From the IMG/VR virus record IMGVR_UViG_3300050010_000202, positions 1 to 38,331 of that record: a stretch of DNA of 38,331 nt. One strand, written 5' to 3'. Positions 14,680 through 22,718 of this stretch are shown piece by piece (the first letter of the stretch is position 1; the number at the start of each line of letters is the position of its first letter). Below the pieces are notes generated by a model, which worked only from the letters and a program-made list of their open reading frames with translations, searched no databases and was not told where the DNA came from. A program made the position numbers and the translations under genes. This DNA comes from a virus.

Positions 14680-15549
14680 TCATACCGAATACCATATTGT
14701 CCCATCGCTGACTATCCTTTTGAAGGCCCATTGGGCCAACGTGGGCGAGGCCGTCCCGTCCACCGTGCCCGTGATGGTCATAGTCGTGGCATTGATGTTC
14801 TTCACCGTGAAGCCTCCTCCGGGCGGAAATGTGCTTGCGGCAGGCAAAGTGAAGGTGGGGGCATTGGTGCTGTTCATCAGGATTATCTGCCCCATGTTCG
14901 CGATTGTGGGGGCGAATGTCACGGTGGCGGCTGTCAAAGTGAGCGTAGGCTGCACCGGGGAAGCCGTCGGCATACCTGCGGGGAGAACCCCAAGGGCAAC
15001 GGCGGTGAGGCTATTGTTCAGTGCTGTATTGTCCCACGCCACCGTTACCGTAGTGATGATAGGGGTGCCCCCGGATGTCGCCGCCGTGATGGTCCCGTAG
15101 ATGTTACCTCCAGAAACAGCTGCCTGCACTCTTGTGCCGGGGGTATAAGACGCCGTCAGGTTTCCAGAAACCGTGAACTGAGTCGAGGACACGTAGGTGG
15201 GAACGGTGGTCTGCGTCACGAACTGGGGCGATGTAGACGTAACAGAAGGAGAGTTGGAAAGGTTGTCCTGTGAGGATACGGAATTTCCGTTTGCGTCAAA
15301 AACAACCACCTTCGTGGGGCCGGTGATAAAAATAGGGGCCTCCCCGTTGCTATCAAGAATGATCGGATTGGCGTTCGGTGCTGTCCCTAGGGCGTCGGCA
15401 TAGGTCGTCATGGGGGAGGCGGGAGGAAAGCCAAAGGCAGCGGAGGTACCGGGCTGCACGGTATAGACGTAGCCTCCCGACAGGGGATTGCTGGTGCCGG
15501 GGTAGAATTCCTTGAATCTTACGGCTGGACAGACTGCTAAGAGTGGCAT
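14680..15549 (-). CDS. Tail fibre/spike protein
   Basis: 289 residues, ATG with GGGAGA upstream. The N-terminus (KEFYPGTSNPLSGGYVYTVQ, TYADALGTAPNANPIILDS, NGEAPIF) is the standard head-proximal part of podophage fibres and spikes that attaches to the virion. The rest is Thr/Val/Ala-rich beta structure with a C-terminal stretch (TVKNINATTMTITGTVDG, WAFKRIVSDGTIWYSV) typical of fibre tips. Unlike the next four secreted genes downstream it has no signal peptide, so it is the best candidate for the true virion fibre. Confidence 0.75.
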   Translation of the reverse strand: MPLLAVCPAVRFKEFYPGTSNPLSGGYVYTVQPGTSAAFGFPPASPMTTYADALGTAPNANPIILDSNGEAPIFITGPTKVVVFDANGNSVSSQDNLSNSPSVTSTSPQFVTQTTVPTYVSSTQFTVSGNLTASYTPGTRVQAAVSGGNIYGTITAATSGGTPIITTVTVAWDNTALNNSLTAVALGVLPAGMPTASPVQPTLTLTAATVTFAPTIANMGQIILMNSTNAPTFTLPAASTFPPGGGFTVKNINATTMTITGTVDGTASPTLAQWAFKRIVSDGTIWYSV

Positions 15550-15558
15550 GTGATCTCC

Positions 15559-17079
15559 CTAAAACTCGATTCCGTTTTCACGGCCCTTGGAGATGCTGTT
15601 CTTTATTTCCTTCAGTTGTTCGATGCCTTTGTCTATGCGTTTCGCGTCGATCTCTTTTGCCCGCTCTTCAACGAGGCCCACCGCTTCATCTATGGTGTTG
15701 CCGAGACCTATGACGGTGCCCAAGGAATCGAAGCCGGGGACCGCGTAATAATCTTCGCCCTTCCTCACCGCCCGCCTGAACTTCACCCATTGGCGTATCT
15801 TTTTTGGCACGGTGATGTTGAGCCATGTTTTGTTCGCTTCCTCCGAATGGAAAGCACAGGCGGCACCATACTTGTGCTTCATAATAGGCTGCACCTTGGC
15901 CCCCGTGGCGAGGCCGTACACTACCTCTGTGTAGTTCTCGATCAATTCAGACTGTATGGCAGCCGTCCCGGGGCCTGCTAGGCGCATGGTAGGGTCTATC
16001 AGGTAGGGAATCTTATCCTTGTCTATCTTGATCTCCGTCGAGTAGAAGAACCGCGTATGATGCTTCTTGAACTCGGGCGCAAGCCCTTCATGGACCCATA
16101 GGAGCGGTTCAGGCACGTCCTTTTCTTTCCGATAGACCCGCTCGATGATACCCACTCCTTTCTGCTCGTATCCTCCCATGGTGGGGTAAAGAAGTTCCCC
16201 GTCCCACGTGATCGCGTCGAGGCCCGGCTCTTCCCCCGGTAGCAGCTCCTCTATGGTGAACCACACCTCTTCTTTGTAGGGGTGGCCCAGTTTGAAAGCC
16301 ATGTGATCTATCGTGGGCTCCACGTCCCGGTAGTCGGTGTATTTGAAGCTCTCCTCGATGCCGCGGTACTGGTTATCCACCTTGACGTACATATTCTTGT
16401 GGGTCTTGCAGAACTCACGAAGCGCCGTGACGCCCTTTATCCGGTGGGTCTCCTGAACGGGAAGCCCGTTCTTCTCTTGGATGCCCCGGCCATACCAACG
16501 GTCAAGCTCTACCTTCTCGATGTTGCCCGCCCCCGCCGTGGGGTAATCGTGGGCCTTGAGATATTCGGTGATTCCGGCGCACTGGTTGTCAGGGATGAAG
16601 ACGAAGTCCGCCTTGTCCACTTCCGCCCAGAAGTCGTCTATGCGGGTGATGCCTTCCAGGTTGTCCCCTATGACGCGCTTGAAGGGCTCCGAGAACGCTT
16701 CTGCCCATGGGACGAAGTACATGACCTTGGCGCACTCCCTGGCGAGGCGTGCGGCGTTCTCCGTCCACAGGCCGAGGTCGTAGACGATGCATGTCTTGCT
16801 ACTCAGGTCCACCTTCTCCGTGCCCATGGCAGTCATGAGGTCTTCACTGTGAAGCTCTTCCGTCTCCCCTCCGGCCACGTCCGCCCACTTCCTGAACAGA
16901 ATAGGTTCCTTCGACTTGAGCCAGAGGCGGGCATGGTCACGAGACATGAACTCGCCCGCGGGAGAAAGAAACCCTCGCTGCACCTTCGCATCAGCCGGGA
17001 TGCCGTTCGCCTTGATAATGTCGGGATGGGTTTTCCCGGACAGGGTCTTGCCATTGAAACGAAGAGCAGCCGTCAGCAT
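15559..17079 (-). CDS. ATP-grasp ligase-like protein
   Basis: 506 residues. Residues about 1-90 resemble an N-terminal region of some phage proteins (GKTHPDIIKANGI, RGFLSPAGEFMSRDHARLWL). From about 95 a pre-ATP-grasp Rossmann-like domain starts (TCIVYDLGLWTENAARLARE). Then the ATP-grasp fold: YPTAGAGNIEKVELDRWYG (about 199-217), GLPVQETHRIKGVTALREF, MYVKVDNQYRG (lysine-bearing strand), EVWFTIEELLPGEEP and a C-terminal PYLIDPTMRLAGPG (about 368-381) that resembles the metal-binding end of the fold. PurD-like ligases share this order. It would join a carboxylate to an amine using ATP; substrate unknown. Position between ejection and fibre genes suggests modification of a virion or cell-surface component. 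Confidence 0.68.
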   Translation of the reverse strand: MLTAALRFNGKTLSGKTHPDIIKANGIPADAKVQRGFLSPAGEFMSRDHARLWLKSKEPILFRKWADVAGGETEELHSEDLMTAMGTEKVDLSSKTCIVYDLGLWTENAARLARECAKVMYFVPWAEAFSEPFKRVIGDNLEGITRIDDFWAEVDKADFVFIPDNQCAGITEYLKAHDYPTAGAGNIEKVELDRWYGRGIQEKNGLPVQETHRIKGVTALREFCKTHKNMYVKVDNQYRGIEESFKYTDYRDVEPTIDHMAFKLGHPYKEEVWFTIEELLPGEEPGLDAITWDGELLYPTMGGYEQKGVGIIERVYRKEKDVPEPLLWVHEGLAPEFKKHHTRFFYSTEIKIDKDKIPYLIDPTMRLAGPGTAAIQSELIENYTEVVYGLATGAKVQPIMKHKYGAACAFHSEEANKTWLNITVPKKIRQWVKFRRAVRKGEDYYAVPGFDSLGTVIGLGNTIDEAVGLVEERAKEIDAKRIDKGIEQLKEIKNSISKGRENGIEF

Positions 17080-17089
17080 GAAATACCTC

Positions 17090-17118
17090 TTGACTTGGGA
17101 CGGGACAGGGTGGACAAT
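17090..17118 (+). promoter_or_regulatory. Sigma70-like promoter for the opposite-strand gene
   Basis: TTGACT at 17090-17095 and GACAAT at 17113-17118 with a 17-base spacer. The predicted transcript would start about 15 bases before the ATG at 17140. This is the only convincing promoter-like pair in the middle of the late region and it points against the late operon. Confidence 0.45.
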
Positions 17119-17139
17119 AGGGGAAAGGAGGACATGACC

Positions 17140-17325
17140 ATGTGGACAATCGCGGGAGGCGTGATATTGGGGGTGGCGGGGATTGCCGTCATTTTCTTCG
17201 TGGGGAGATTCATCCTCGACCTTATTTTCGAATTTTCTGACTCCGACGGTATCAAGACGTTCTTTATCCGTGTTGCCATGACGGCATTCTTCTTATTTGT
17301 CATTTACCATACCTTATGGGGTTGA
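17140..17325 (+). CDS. Two-span small membrane protein on the opposite strand
   Basis: 61 residues. AAGGAGG lies eight bases before this ATG; an ATG at 17134 is too close to that site. Two hydrophobic helices (AGGVILGVAGIAVIFFVGRF, 5-24, and VAMTAFFLFVIYHTLW) are joined by an acidic loop (EFSDSDG). The gene is transcribed against the surrounding late genes with a promoter-like pair just upstream, and its 3' end overlaps the converging neighbour by 12 bases. This is the layout of a 'moron' gene. Two-span proteins include holins and superinfection-exclusion factors; no family is recognised. Confidence 0.65.
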   Translation: MWTIAGGVILGVAGIAVIFFVGRFILDLIFEFSDSDGIKTFFIRVAMTAFFLFVIYHTLWG

Positions 17326-18864
17326 TCCCGCCCCCGATGGCACCTGTTCTGAAGTAGCACCTTCTCCCACATTGAAATAGGGCTTAGATGCACCGGCTTT
17401 CCCCACTTGATACAGGGCATTGGGTCTTGCCGCCGATATCCCTGCCCTACCTTCCTTGCCTGCCCATTTAGCAAGTCTCGACATACTCGCTTGGGTAGTG
17501 GCTATTTTGTAGGCCACCGCACCCGGTACACCCTTTTCTACCAGCACGCCGAAGAGCATTCCGGAAAGGCTTATGGGGTCGAGATTTCCGCCTCTGTTGA
17601 GCGCTCTTTCGACCCATTTCCTCGCGTTCATGAGACCCGCCTCTGTCCGCATGGCCTGCCTTACCGATTTAGGCACATCGGGATGGTTCAGCACTTCGTT
17701 TCGAAGGACCGAAGCCGCCCGCGCCTTCGCTTTCGTATAAGCCGCCTCGGTATCGGCGTTCATCCCTACCCGGCCCGTTTCCGGCTTCTGGCCTCTGGCG
17801 TAATAAGACTGTATTTCCTGATAAATGCCCTTCTTCAGCTGGTTGGCGTCCATAAGGCTTATGGTGTCGGGAACGGATACCGTTTTCTGCTGAGGAACGG
17901 TGAGAGGCTGGCCGTTGGGGCCTACTATGCTCGTCGGGGCATTTACTGTTACCTGAGCCTTACGAGCGGCGAAATCGTGCTCAATGACGCTTTTCTTCGC
18001 CTCATCTATGGCCCGGTAATAATCCTGAGAATCAGGACGGTTCACATACTCCTTTTTCATGTCCTCAAGGGCTTTCGACACCTTGTCTATGGAGAACTCG
18101 GCCCCCTGCCGAGAAAGATTGTCGAGGGTATTGTCTATGTGGGTCTCGAGACCCTTCATTCTCGCGTTCATGGCGGGAAGCGTTTTGCTGCCCAATGAGG
18201 GAATGTCCCCTCGAGACATCGTAGAGGCAACGTCTTGCCGCACCTCATCCCGCAAGCTCCCCGGCGGCATCTTCATGGCCTTGGTCATCAACCATTCCGG
18301 GGCTTTAGTGGCCGCTATTCTATTCGCTCCCGCCGCTATCGGCTTGGTTGCCAGCGATACGGGGTTCGTGAAGGAGGCTCCTGTCCGTGCCGCAGCGGCT
18401 GCACTTTCAATGCCCGCTTTCTCTGCTATCCCGGCACCGCCGGAGAAAACGGAAGAGATATCAGCGAGAAAACCCACGGGGTCTTCCGCCATGGTTTTCT
18501 TGACGTTTTCCCATCCCCCATAACGGTCCTTCATTCCTGTCACAAAAGCATCGAAGGCAGGTTCTTCTTTCCCTGTCCCGGCCTTTTTGCCGATGATCAT
18601 ATCAAGGCCTTTTTCAACGCCACCGGCCGCAATGTCTCCCAATGCTTTGCCGTTCCGAGGATCGAGGCCCCTTACCGTATTAACCGCGAAATTGGTGGCG
18701 CTCGGGATGATGTTGCCCGGGACTTCTCTGAGTCTCTGCCCCAAGCTCCGGGGGATGACGGAGGGGGGAGGGGCATCATCAAACTTGACGGTGGAGGCGT
18801 CCAGAATACGCCCCTTGGATTGGGGAGTGTCGAAAGTAACTTGGCTGGCGTCAACAATAGGCAT
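17314..18864 (-). CDS. Putative internal virion / ejection protein
   Basis: 516 residues. The N-terminus contains two copies of a ten-residue motif, IVDASQVTFD (3-12) and ILDASTVKFD (20-29), seen at the start of podophage internal virion proteins. Long Ala-rich helices follow, with a region AGIAEKAGIESAAAAARTGA that may be membrane-active, and charged coiled-coil segments (about 230-300). It is the first of three adjacent genes (with 18868-20796 and 20789-21844) that match the position of P22 ejection genes 16, 20 and 7. Function is assigned by position and composition. Confidence 0.6.
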   Translation of the reverse strand: MPIVDASQVTFDTPQSKGRILDASTVKFDDAPPPSVIPRSLGQRLREVPGNIIPSATNFAVNTVRGLDPRNGKALGDIAAGGVEKGLDMIIGKKAGTGKEEPAFDAFVTGMKDRYGGWENVKKTMAEDPVGFLADISSVFSGGAGIAEKAGIESAAAAARTGASFTNPVSLATKPIAAGANRIAATKAPEWLMTKAMKMPPGSLRDEVRQDVASTMSRGDIPSLGSKTLPAMNARMKGLETHIDNTLDNLSRQGAEFSIDKVSKALEDMKKEYVNRPDSQDYYRAIDEAKKSVIEHDFAARKAQVTVNAPTSIVGPNGQPLTVPQQKTVSVPDTISLMDANQLKKGIYQEIQSYYARGQKPETGRVGMNADTEAAYTKAKARAASVLRNEVLNHPDVPKSVRQAMRTEAGLMNARKWVERALNRGGNLDPISLSGMLFGVLVEKGVPGAVAYKIATTQASMSRLAKWAGKEGRAGISAARPNALYQVGKAGASKPYFNVGEGATSEQVPSGAGSTP

Positions 18865-18867
18865 ACG

Positions 18868-20796
18868 CTACTCCGCTACCCATACTTGTTTTCCGTCGGG
18901 GGACACCCATGCCGCTTTTCCTCCCACTGTTTTCCCGCTGTTCGTATATCCTGCCGGAGGAGAGGCGGTAGCAGCCTTATTGGGATATGCCGCCTTTGGC
19001 TCTGCGTTGTACTTCTTCAATATCCCTTCGGCTGTCCCCTTGAGCGCCCCTGTCCTCTTGTTCATGAGAACCTGGAAGTTATCGAGCACTTTGTTGAAGG
19101 TTTCGGGCTTGTCGGCCACCGAAAGAAGTTTCTGTCCTTCCACTCGTGCGGAGTCGGTGAGCCCTCCCATGCCGAAGTTGCCGGTTACGACTTTACTATA
19201 ATCGACAAGGGTTTCGTAAAGGGTTCCATAAAACACCTTCGCATCGGGGTCGCCTATCATGTCCTTTTCGACCCTCATCTGAAGTTCCGCGATGGACCTA
19301 ATGGGCACTCTCTTGACTGCGGCCGATTGAGCTTTCAGTATGGGGATATATGACTCGACGGTCTTCTCGTAGTTCTCCGTCATGGCCGCTATCTCCGAAG
19401 TCTTGGTGAGGCTCCTTTGATCGGCCTTATATTGAAGCTGCTTCAGGGCAAGATTCACATTGTTCATGCCGTTCTGCTTGGCCCACTGCGTACCTTCGTG
19501 GATAATCTGTTTCCTCATTCCCGGTGAACCCAGTCCGAGGCCCTGCGGCATCGTGCCCGTCATGACATACTGTTTACCCATCTCTTTCGCATCTTCCGGG
19601 TCCATCTCCTGGGCTTTCTCCCGGCTTTTCTCGGTTTCGTACGACTTAGACCCTGCGCTTGCGGCGTTGAACTCCTGGAGGTCCTTCAATTCCTTTGCTG
19701 CTTTGGCCCGCTTTGAGGGGTCTGGGTCGTTATTCCTTATGTTAATAAGCTGCTCGGCCGTCCTGCTTGATTGTTTTTCGTCCCCTGCCAGCAAGGCCGC
19801 CTCTGTCCTTATGGCGGTCAACATCCGGGTATTCGCTCCTGCCATGGGCACAAGGGCCTCAAGGGCCTTTCTCTTTTCGGTATTGGTCATGGACGATCCG
19901 ATAATATCGTTCATCTTGTTCTGAATCTGGGTGGACCGGAACATGGGCTGTTGGCCGGTAGGCTGGGAGACGGGTGCAGCCTGACCGGAACCTACTGGCT
20001 GTTTCTTTGCTCCTCCCATGTTCATGCCCGATAGAAGCCGTCTACCCTCCGGGGAAGAGGCAAGTTCCTGTTCGGTGGTCATTCCTTTTCGGTTCCCGCC
20101 TAGGTCTATGAATATTCTTCCTGCAAGGGGCGCCTGCGTCGCTGGCGCAGGCGTGAGGGCGTTTGTCTGCCCCGGTACCATGCCTCCAGGGGCCACATAT
20201 CGTCCCGCAATACTCGCCGCGGTCTGAGGGAGTGCGTTGGTGCTCCCCTGGGGCTGTGCGGTAGGCGAAGACTGAGGCATCGCGTTCGTGCTTGCGGGCG
20301 ATTCTCCTCCTACGCCCGGAAATGATCCTGGATACGCCGCATTGAATAGCCCTGCCGCCGCTTCCGGTTCTCCTCCGGTAACGAAGTGCTGTGCCGCCGC
20401 CACCTGTGCCTTTCTTCGTTCTGCATCCTGCGCCGCTATCGTGGTTGCTATGGTTTTGTATTCCTCGTTCCCGCCCCTGGGAAACTTCTTAGCCCCTGCA
20501 TCGATGTTACTCTTCGCCACATATCCGACACTTGTCGGGAGCATGGGCTGGCCGGGAACCTGCACGCCTACGAGGGGAGTCAGAAAAGACTCTATGTCGC
20601 CCTTCTCTTCCTCAAGGGCATTCTTCCTCATCAACACATTCGTCTGTGCCTGCCGCTGCTTCCGTTCATCCATGACGTTAGCCGCATTGAGGAGCGTCAT
20701 GGCGTTCTTGGACGGGTCGGGCCACGTGTAGTCTGAAAGGGTCGTAGGCTTTACCGTACCGGCCGGAGCGAAGAAGGAAGCCCAATTATCAGTCAC
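18868..20796 (-). CDS. Putative internal virion / ejection protein, GTG start
   Basis: 642 residues starting with GTG at 20796 (GGAGG eight bases upstream). It overlaps the preceding gene by eight bases. The N-terminus (MTDNWASFFAPAG) and a helix with a KQRQAQTNVLMRKNALEEEK segment are followed by a Pro/Gln-rich linker with repeated TNAMPQ and TNALPQ units (about 165-225), then long charged helices (about 300-590). The composition and place among the ejection genes support a DNA-ejection or inner-core role. No catalytic motif is visible. Confidence 0.58.
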   Translation of the reverse strand: MTDNWASFFAPAGTVKPTTLSDYTWPDPSKNAMTLLNAANVMDERKQRQAQTNVLMRKNALEEEKGDIESFLTPLVGVQVPGQPMLPTSVGYVAKSNIDAGAKKFPRGGNEEYKTIATTIAAQDAERRKAQVAAAQHFVTGGEPEAAAGLFNAAYPGSFPGVGGESPASTNAMPQSSPTAQPQGSTNALPQTAASIAGRYVAPGGMVPGQTNALTPAPATQAPLAGRIFIDLGGNRKGMTTEQELASSPEGRRLLSGMNMGGAKKQPVGSGQAAPVSQPTGQQPMFRSTQIQNKMNDIIGSSMTNTEKRKALEALVPMAGANTRMLTAIRTEAALLAGDEKQSSRTAEQLINIRNNDPDPSKRAKAAKELKDLQEFNAASAGSKSYETEKSREKAQEMDPEDAKEMGKQYVMTGTMPQGLGLGSPGMRKQIIHEGTQWAKQNGMNNVNLALKQLQYKADQRSLTKTSEIAAMTENYEKTVESYIPILKAQSAAVKRVPIRSIAELQMRVEKDMIGDPDAKVFYGTLYETLVDYSKVVTGNFGMGGLTDSARVEGQKLLSVADKPETFNKVLDNFQVLMNKRTGALKGTAEGILKKYNAEPKAAYPNKAATASPPAGYTNSGKTVGGKAAWVSPDGKQVWVAE

Positions 20797-21844
20797 TATC
20801 GGTTCCTCCGAAGATGTAATAATTGGCCGGGGAATAACTTCCTGATGTTCCGCCTGTCAGCTGCTTCATCAAGGCCGCAAGCTGTGATTGGTTACTGTAG
20901 TTTGCATAGGTATTGACTCCGCTCGTTGCTGCGTTCCCTACGCCGGTGAGGGCGTTGGTGGTAGCGGCGGAACTGGCGGAGGTCCCAGACGCGTTCGATT
21001 GGCCTATGCTCGACTGAGTGTTTCCCGAACTCGTGCCGGACCCCGAATAGAGACTTGCAAGGCTGCTCGCGGTGGAGGAGCCGGACTGTCCGGAGAGCAT
21101 ATTGTAAATGGATTGGGGTGTATTAATGTAGTTCTGCTGATACGTCCCGAGGGCCTGATTGTAGTAGGTCGGCTCCAAGGTGCCCGCAAGCTCCGTGGCG
21201 ATGGAGGAAGCCATGTTACCCGACCCAAACCCGCCACCGGCCGCCTGCTGCGCAGCTATCTGGCTGTTTGCCATCTTCTCTGATGCCGCGAGGTTCGTAT
21301 CGGTGGACACATCGTACGAGAAGGGCGTGGTCGCCGCCTTGGTGAAGTAATTGGCGGGTATCCCGGAACTGGTGACGGCGCTCGACGCCGATGTTTGGGC
21401 CGCCTGCTGTTGTTGAAGAAGTTGAAGCTGCTGGAGGTCGCCTACGGCCGTTTCGTAGGCCGCGCCGTACTTGCCCGACTGGCCTCCCCTGGTGGTGTAG
21501 AAGTTGTTGATATAGCTCTCGAGATTCCCTATGGCAGATGCCATGTCCGTGCCACCCTGGGTCGCGTATTGCTGCCAGTTGGCGGACGTCGAGGAACTGG
21601 TGGGCGTCGTCCCGGTGAGGCCGTATTGCAGGAGATCGTAATCGGTAAGGCCGCCGATGTAGTAGGGGGACAATGCGCTTGCCGCGCTCTGCGTTCCCGA
21701 ATACCCTGCGGCGAGGGACGCATTCTCTCCCGCTACGGCTTCCTGTGCCGCCGTGGATGCCGACGAAGAGCCGATCAATGCACTTCCAAGGGATCCCGCC
21801 GCCGATATCCCGCCGCCGATTGTTGCTGCCGACGCCATCGTCAT
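20789..21844 (-). CDS. Ejection/internal virion protein, P22 gp7-like position
   Basis: 351 residues, ATG 21844 after GGAGG. The N-terminus is a Gly/Ala-rich hydrophobic stretch (ASAATIGGGISAAGSLGSAL) typical of phage DNA-ejection proteins that insert into membranes. A Gln-rich helix (DLQQLQLLQQQQAAQTSASS, about 135-154) and long Ser/Gly/Ala-rich regions follow. It is the first of the ejection cluster in transcription order. The match is by composition and place; no enzymatic motif is seen. Confidence 0.6.
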   Translation of the reverse strand: MTMASAATIGGGISAAGSLGSALIGSSSASTAAQEAVAGENASLAAGYSGTQSAASALSPYYIGGLTDYDLLQYGLTGTTPTSSSTSANWQQYATQGGTDMASAIGNLESYINNFYTTRGGQSGKYGAAYETAVGDLQQLQLLQQQQAAQTSASSAVTSSGIPANYFTKAATTPFSYDVSTDTNLAASEKMANSQIAAQQAAGGGFGSGNMASSIATELAGTLEPTYYNQALGTYQQNYINTPQSIYNMLSGQSGSSTASSLASLYSGSGTSSGNTQSSIGQSNASGTSASSAATTNALTGVGNAATSGVNTYANYSNQSQLAALMKQLTGGTSGSYSPANYYIFGGTDSD

Positions 21845-21846
21845 GT

Positions 21847-22335
21847 CTATTCCTCCAGGGCCTCTATGGACCCGTCAAACTCTTCAAAGGTCTTCGCGGT
21901 GAGCATGTCTTCCAGTTTGTCCGTGTCCCGCTCTTCAGTCTCATTCAGGTGAACCGTCACCCACACCACTTCGTCGTGGCATATGACGAGGCGCTTTGTG
22001 CCCGCCGGGGTGATGAACTGTGCAGGGGCGCTGACTGTCCTCGCGCCTCCCTCCTCGATAATGGTCAGGGTACCTTTCAGGATGAAGGCCGGGTGAGAGA
22101 ACTTGTGGATTTTTGTCACCACAATGTACCCGGGAGGCATAATGATCTTCCTGACATACATGCCCTGGGCGAAGGTGTGTTCCAAGGGGGCGCTGTTCCC
22201 GATCATAACGCCGGGTAAGGCTCTCATGCGCTTTTCAACCGCCGTGATCTTCTCGCGGTACTCTGTCGTGGACAGGGCCTCGTTGGTGGCGTGGACAGTC
22301 TCGGAGGGGGCTTGAGAAGTAAGGGTATTGGTCAT
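21847..22335 (-). CDS. Cupin-fold protein
   Basis: 162 residues. ATG at 22335 overlaps the previous stop (ATGA) and has GGGAG five bases upstream. The centre reads as a single cupin barrel: GMYVRKIIMPPGYIVVTKIH, KFSHPAFILKGTLTIIEEGG and a later QFITPAGTKRLVICHDEVVW. His residues in TKIHKFSHP occupy the place of the usual metal ligands. The ends are acidic. Cupin-fold proteins are occasionally found among tail genes of metagenomic phages; a structural or a sugar-related role are both possible. Confidence 0.68.
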   Translation of the reverse strand: MTNTLTSQAPSETVHATNEALSTTEYREKITAVEKRMRALPGVMIGNSAPLEHTFAQGMYVRKIIMPPGYIVVTKIHKFSHPAFILKGTLTIIEEGGARTVSAPAQFITPAGTKRLVICHDEVVWVTVHLNETEERDTDKLEDMLTAKTFEEFDGSIEALEE

Positions 22336-22718
22336 CGAAGCTCCCACCACGAATACTCGTTAAGATTGGAATCCTGAAACGTGTATGTATCTCCGGGAGG
22401 AATCAATAAATCCTGACACAGGAAAACGTTATTCCCACCCCCTGTTTGCTGGCTAGATTGACCTATTTGGTTCCCATTCCACACAGCGTTAAGCGTTATC
22501 TCCGTGCTGGTGGCGCTTGACCATCCCGTGCACTTCGCAGCTATCACCTTATTCGTATTGTTCTTGTATATTGTGCCTAACGTCCGGCTTGCCGTCATGT
22601 CCTGCCAGGTCTGATTGACGCCAAAAGCGTTATTTACTGCATCCCTCAACTTATCGAGCCATACACGCCAGACAGGGGCGGTGAGGGCGATGGACGAATC
22701 GGGAACTTTGTCTATCAT
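22332..22718 (-). CDS. Putative virion protein next to the tail hub
   Basis: 128 residues, ATG 22718 overlapping the gp10-like stop (ATGA). The N-terminal helix (APVWRVWLDKLRDAVNNAFG) leads into a beta-rich domain (SATSTEITLNAVWNGNQIGQ, FLCQDLLIPPGDTYTFQDS). The latter resembles small receptor- or decoration-type folds found in tail proteins. Position between the gp10-like hub and the cupin supports a tail role; no specific family is recognised. Confidence 0.55.
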   Translation of the reverse strand: MIDKVPDSSIALTAPVWRVWLDKLRDAVNNAFGVNQTWQDMTASRTLGTIYKNNTNKVIAAKCTGWSSATSTEITLNAVWNGNQIGQSSQQTGGGNNVFLCQDLLIPPGDTYTFQDSNLNEYSWWELR

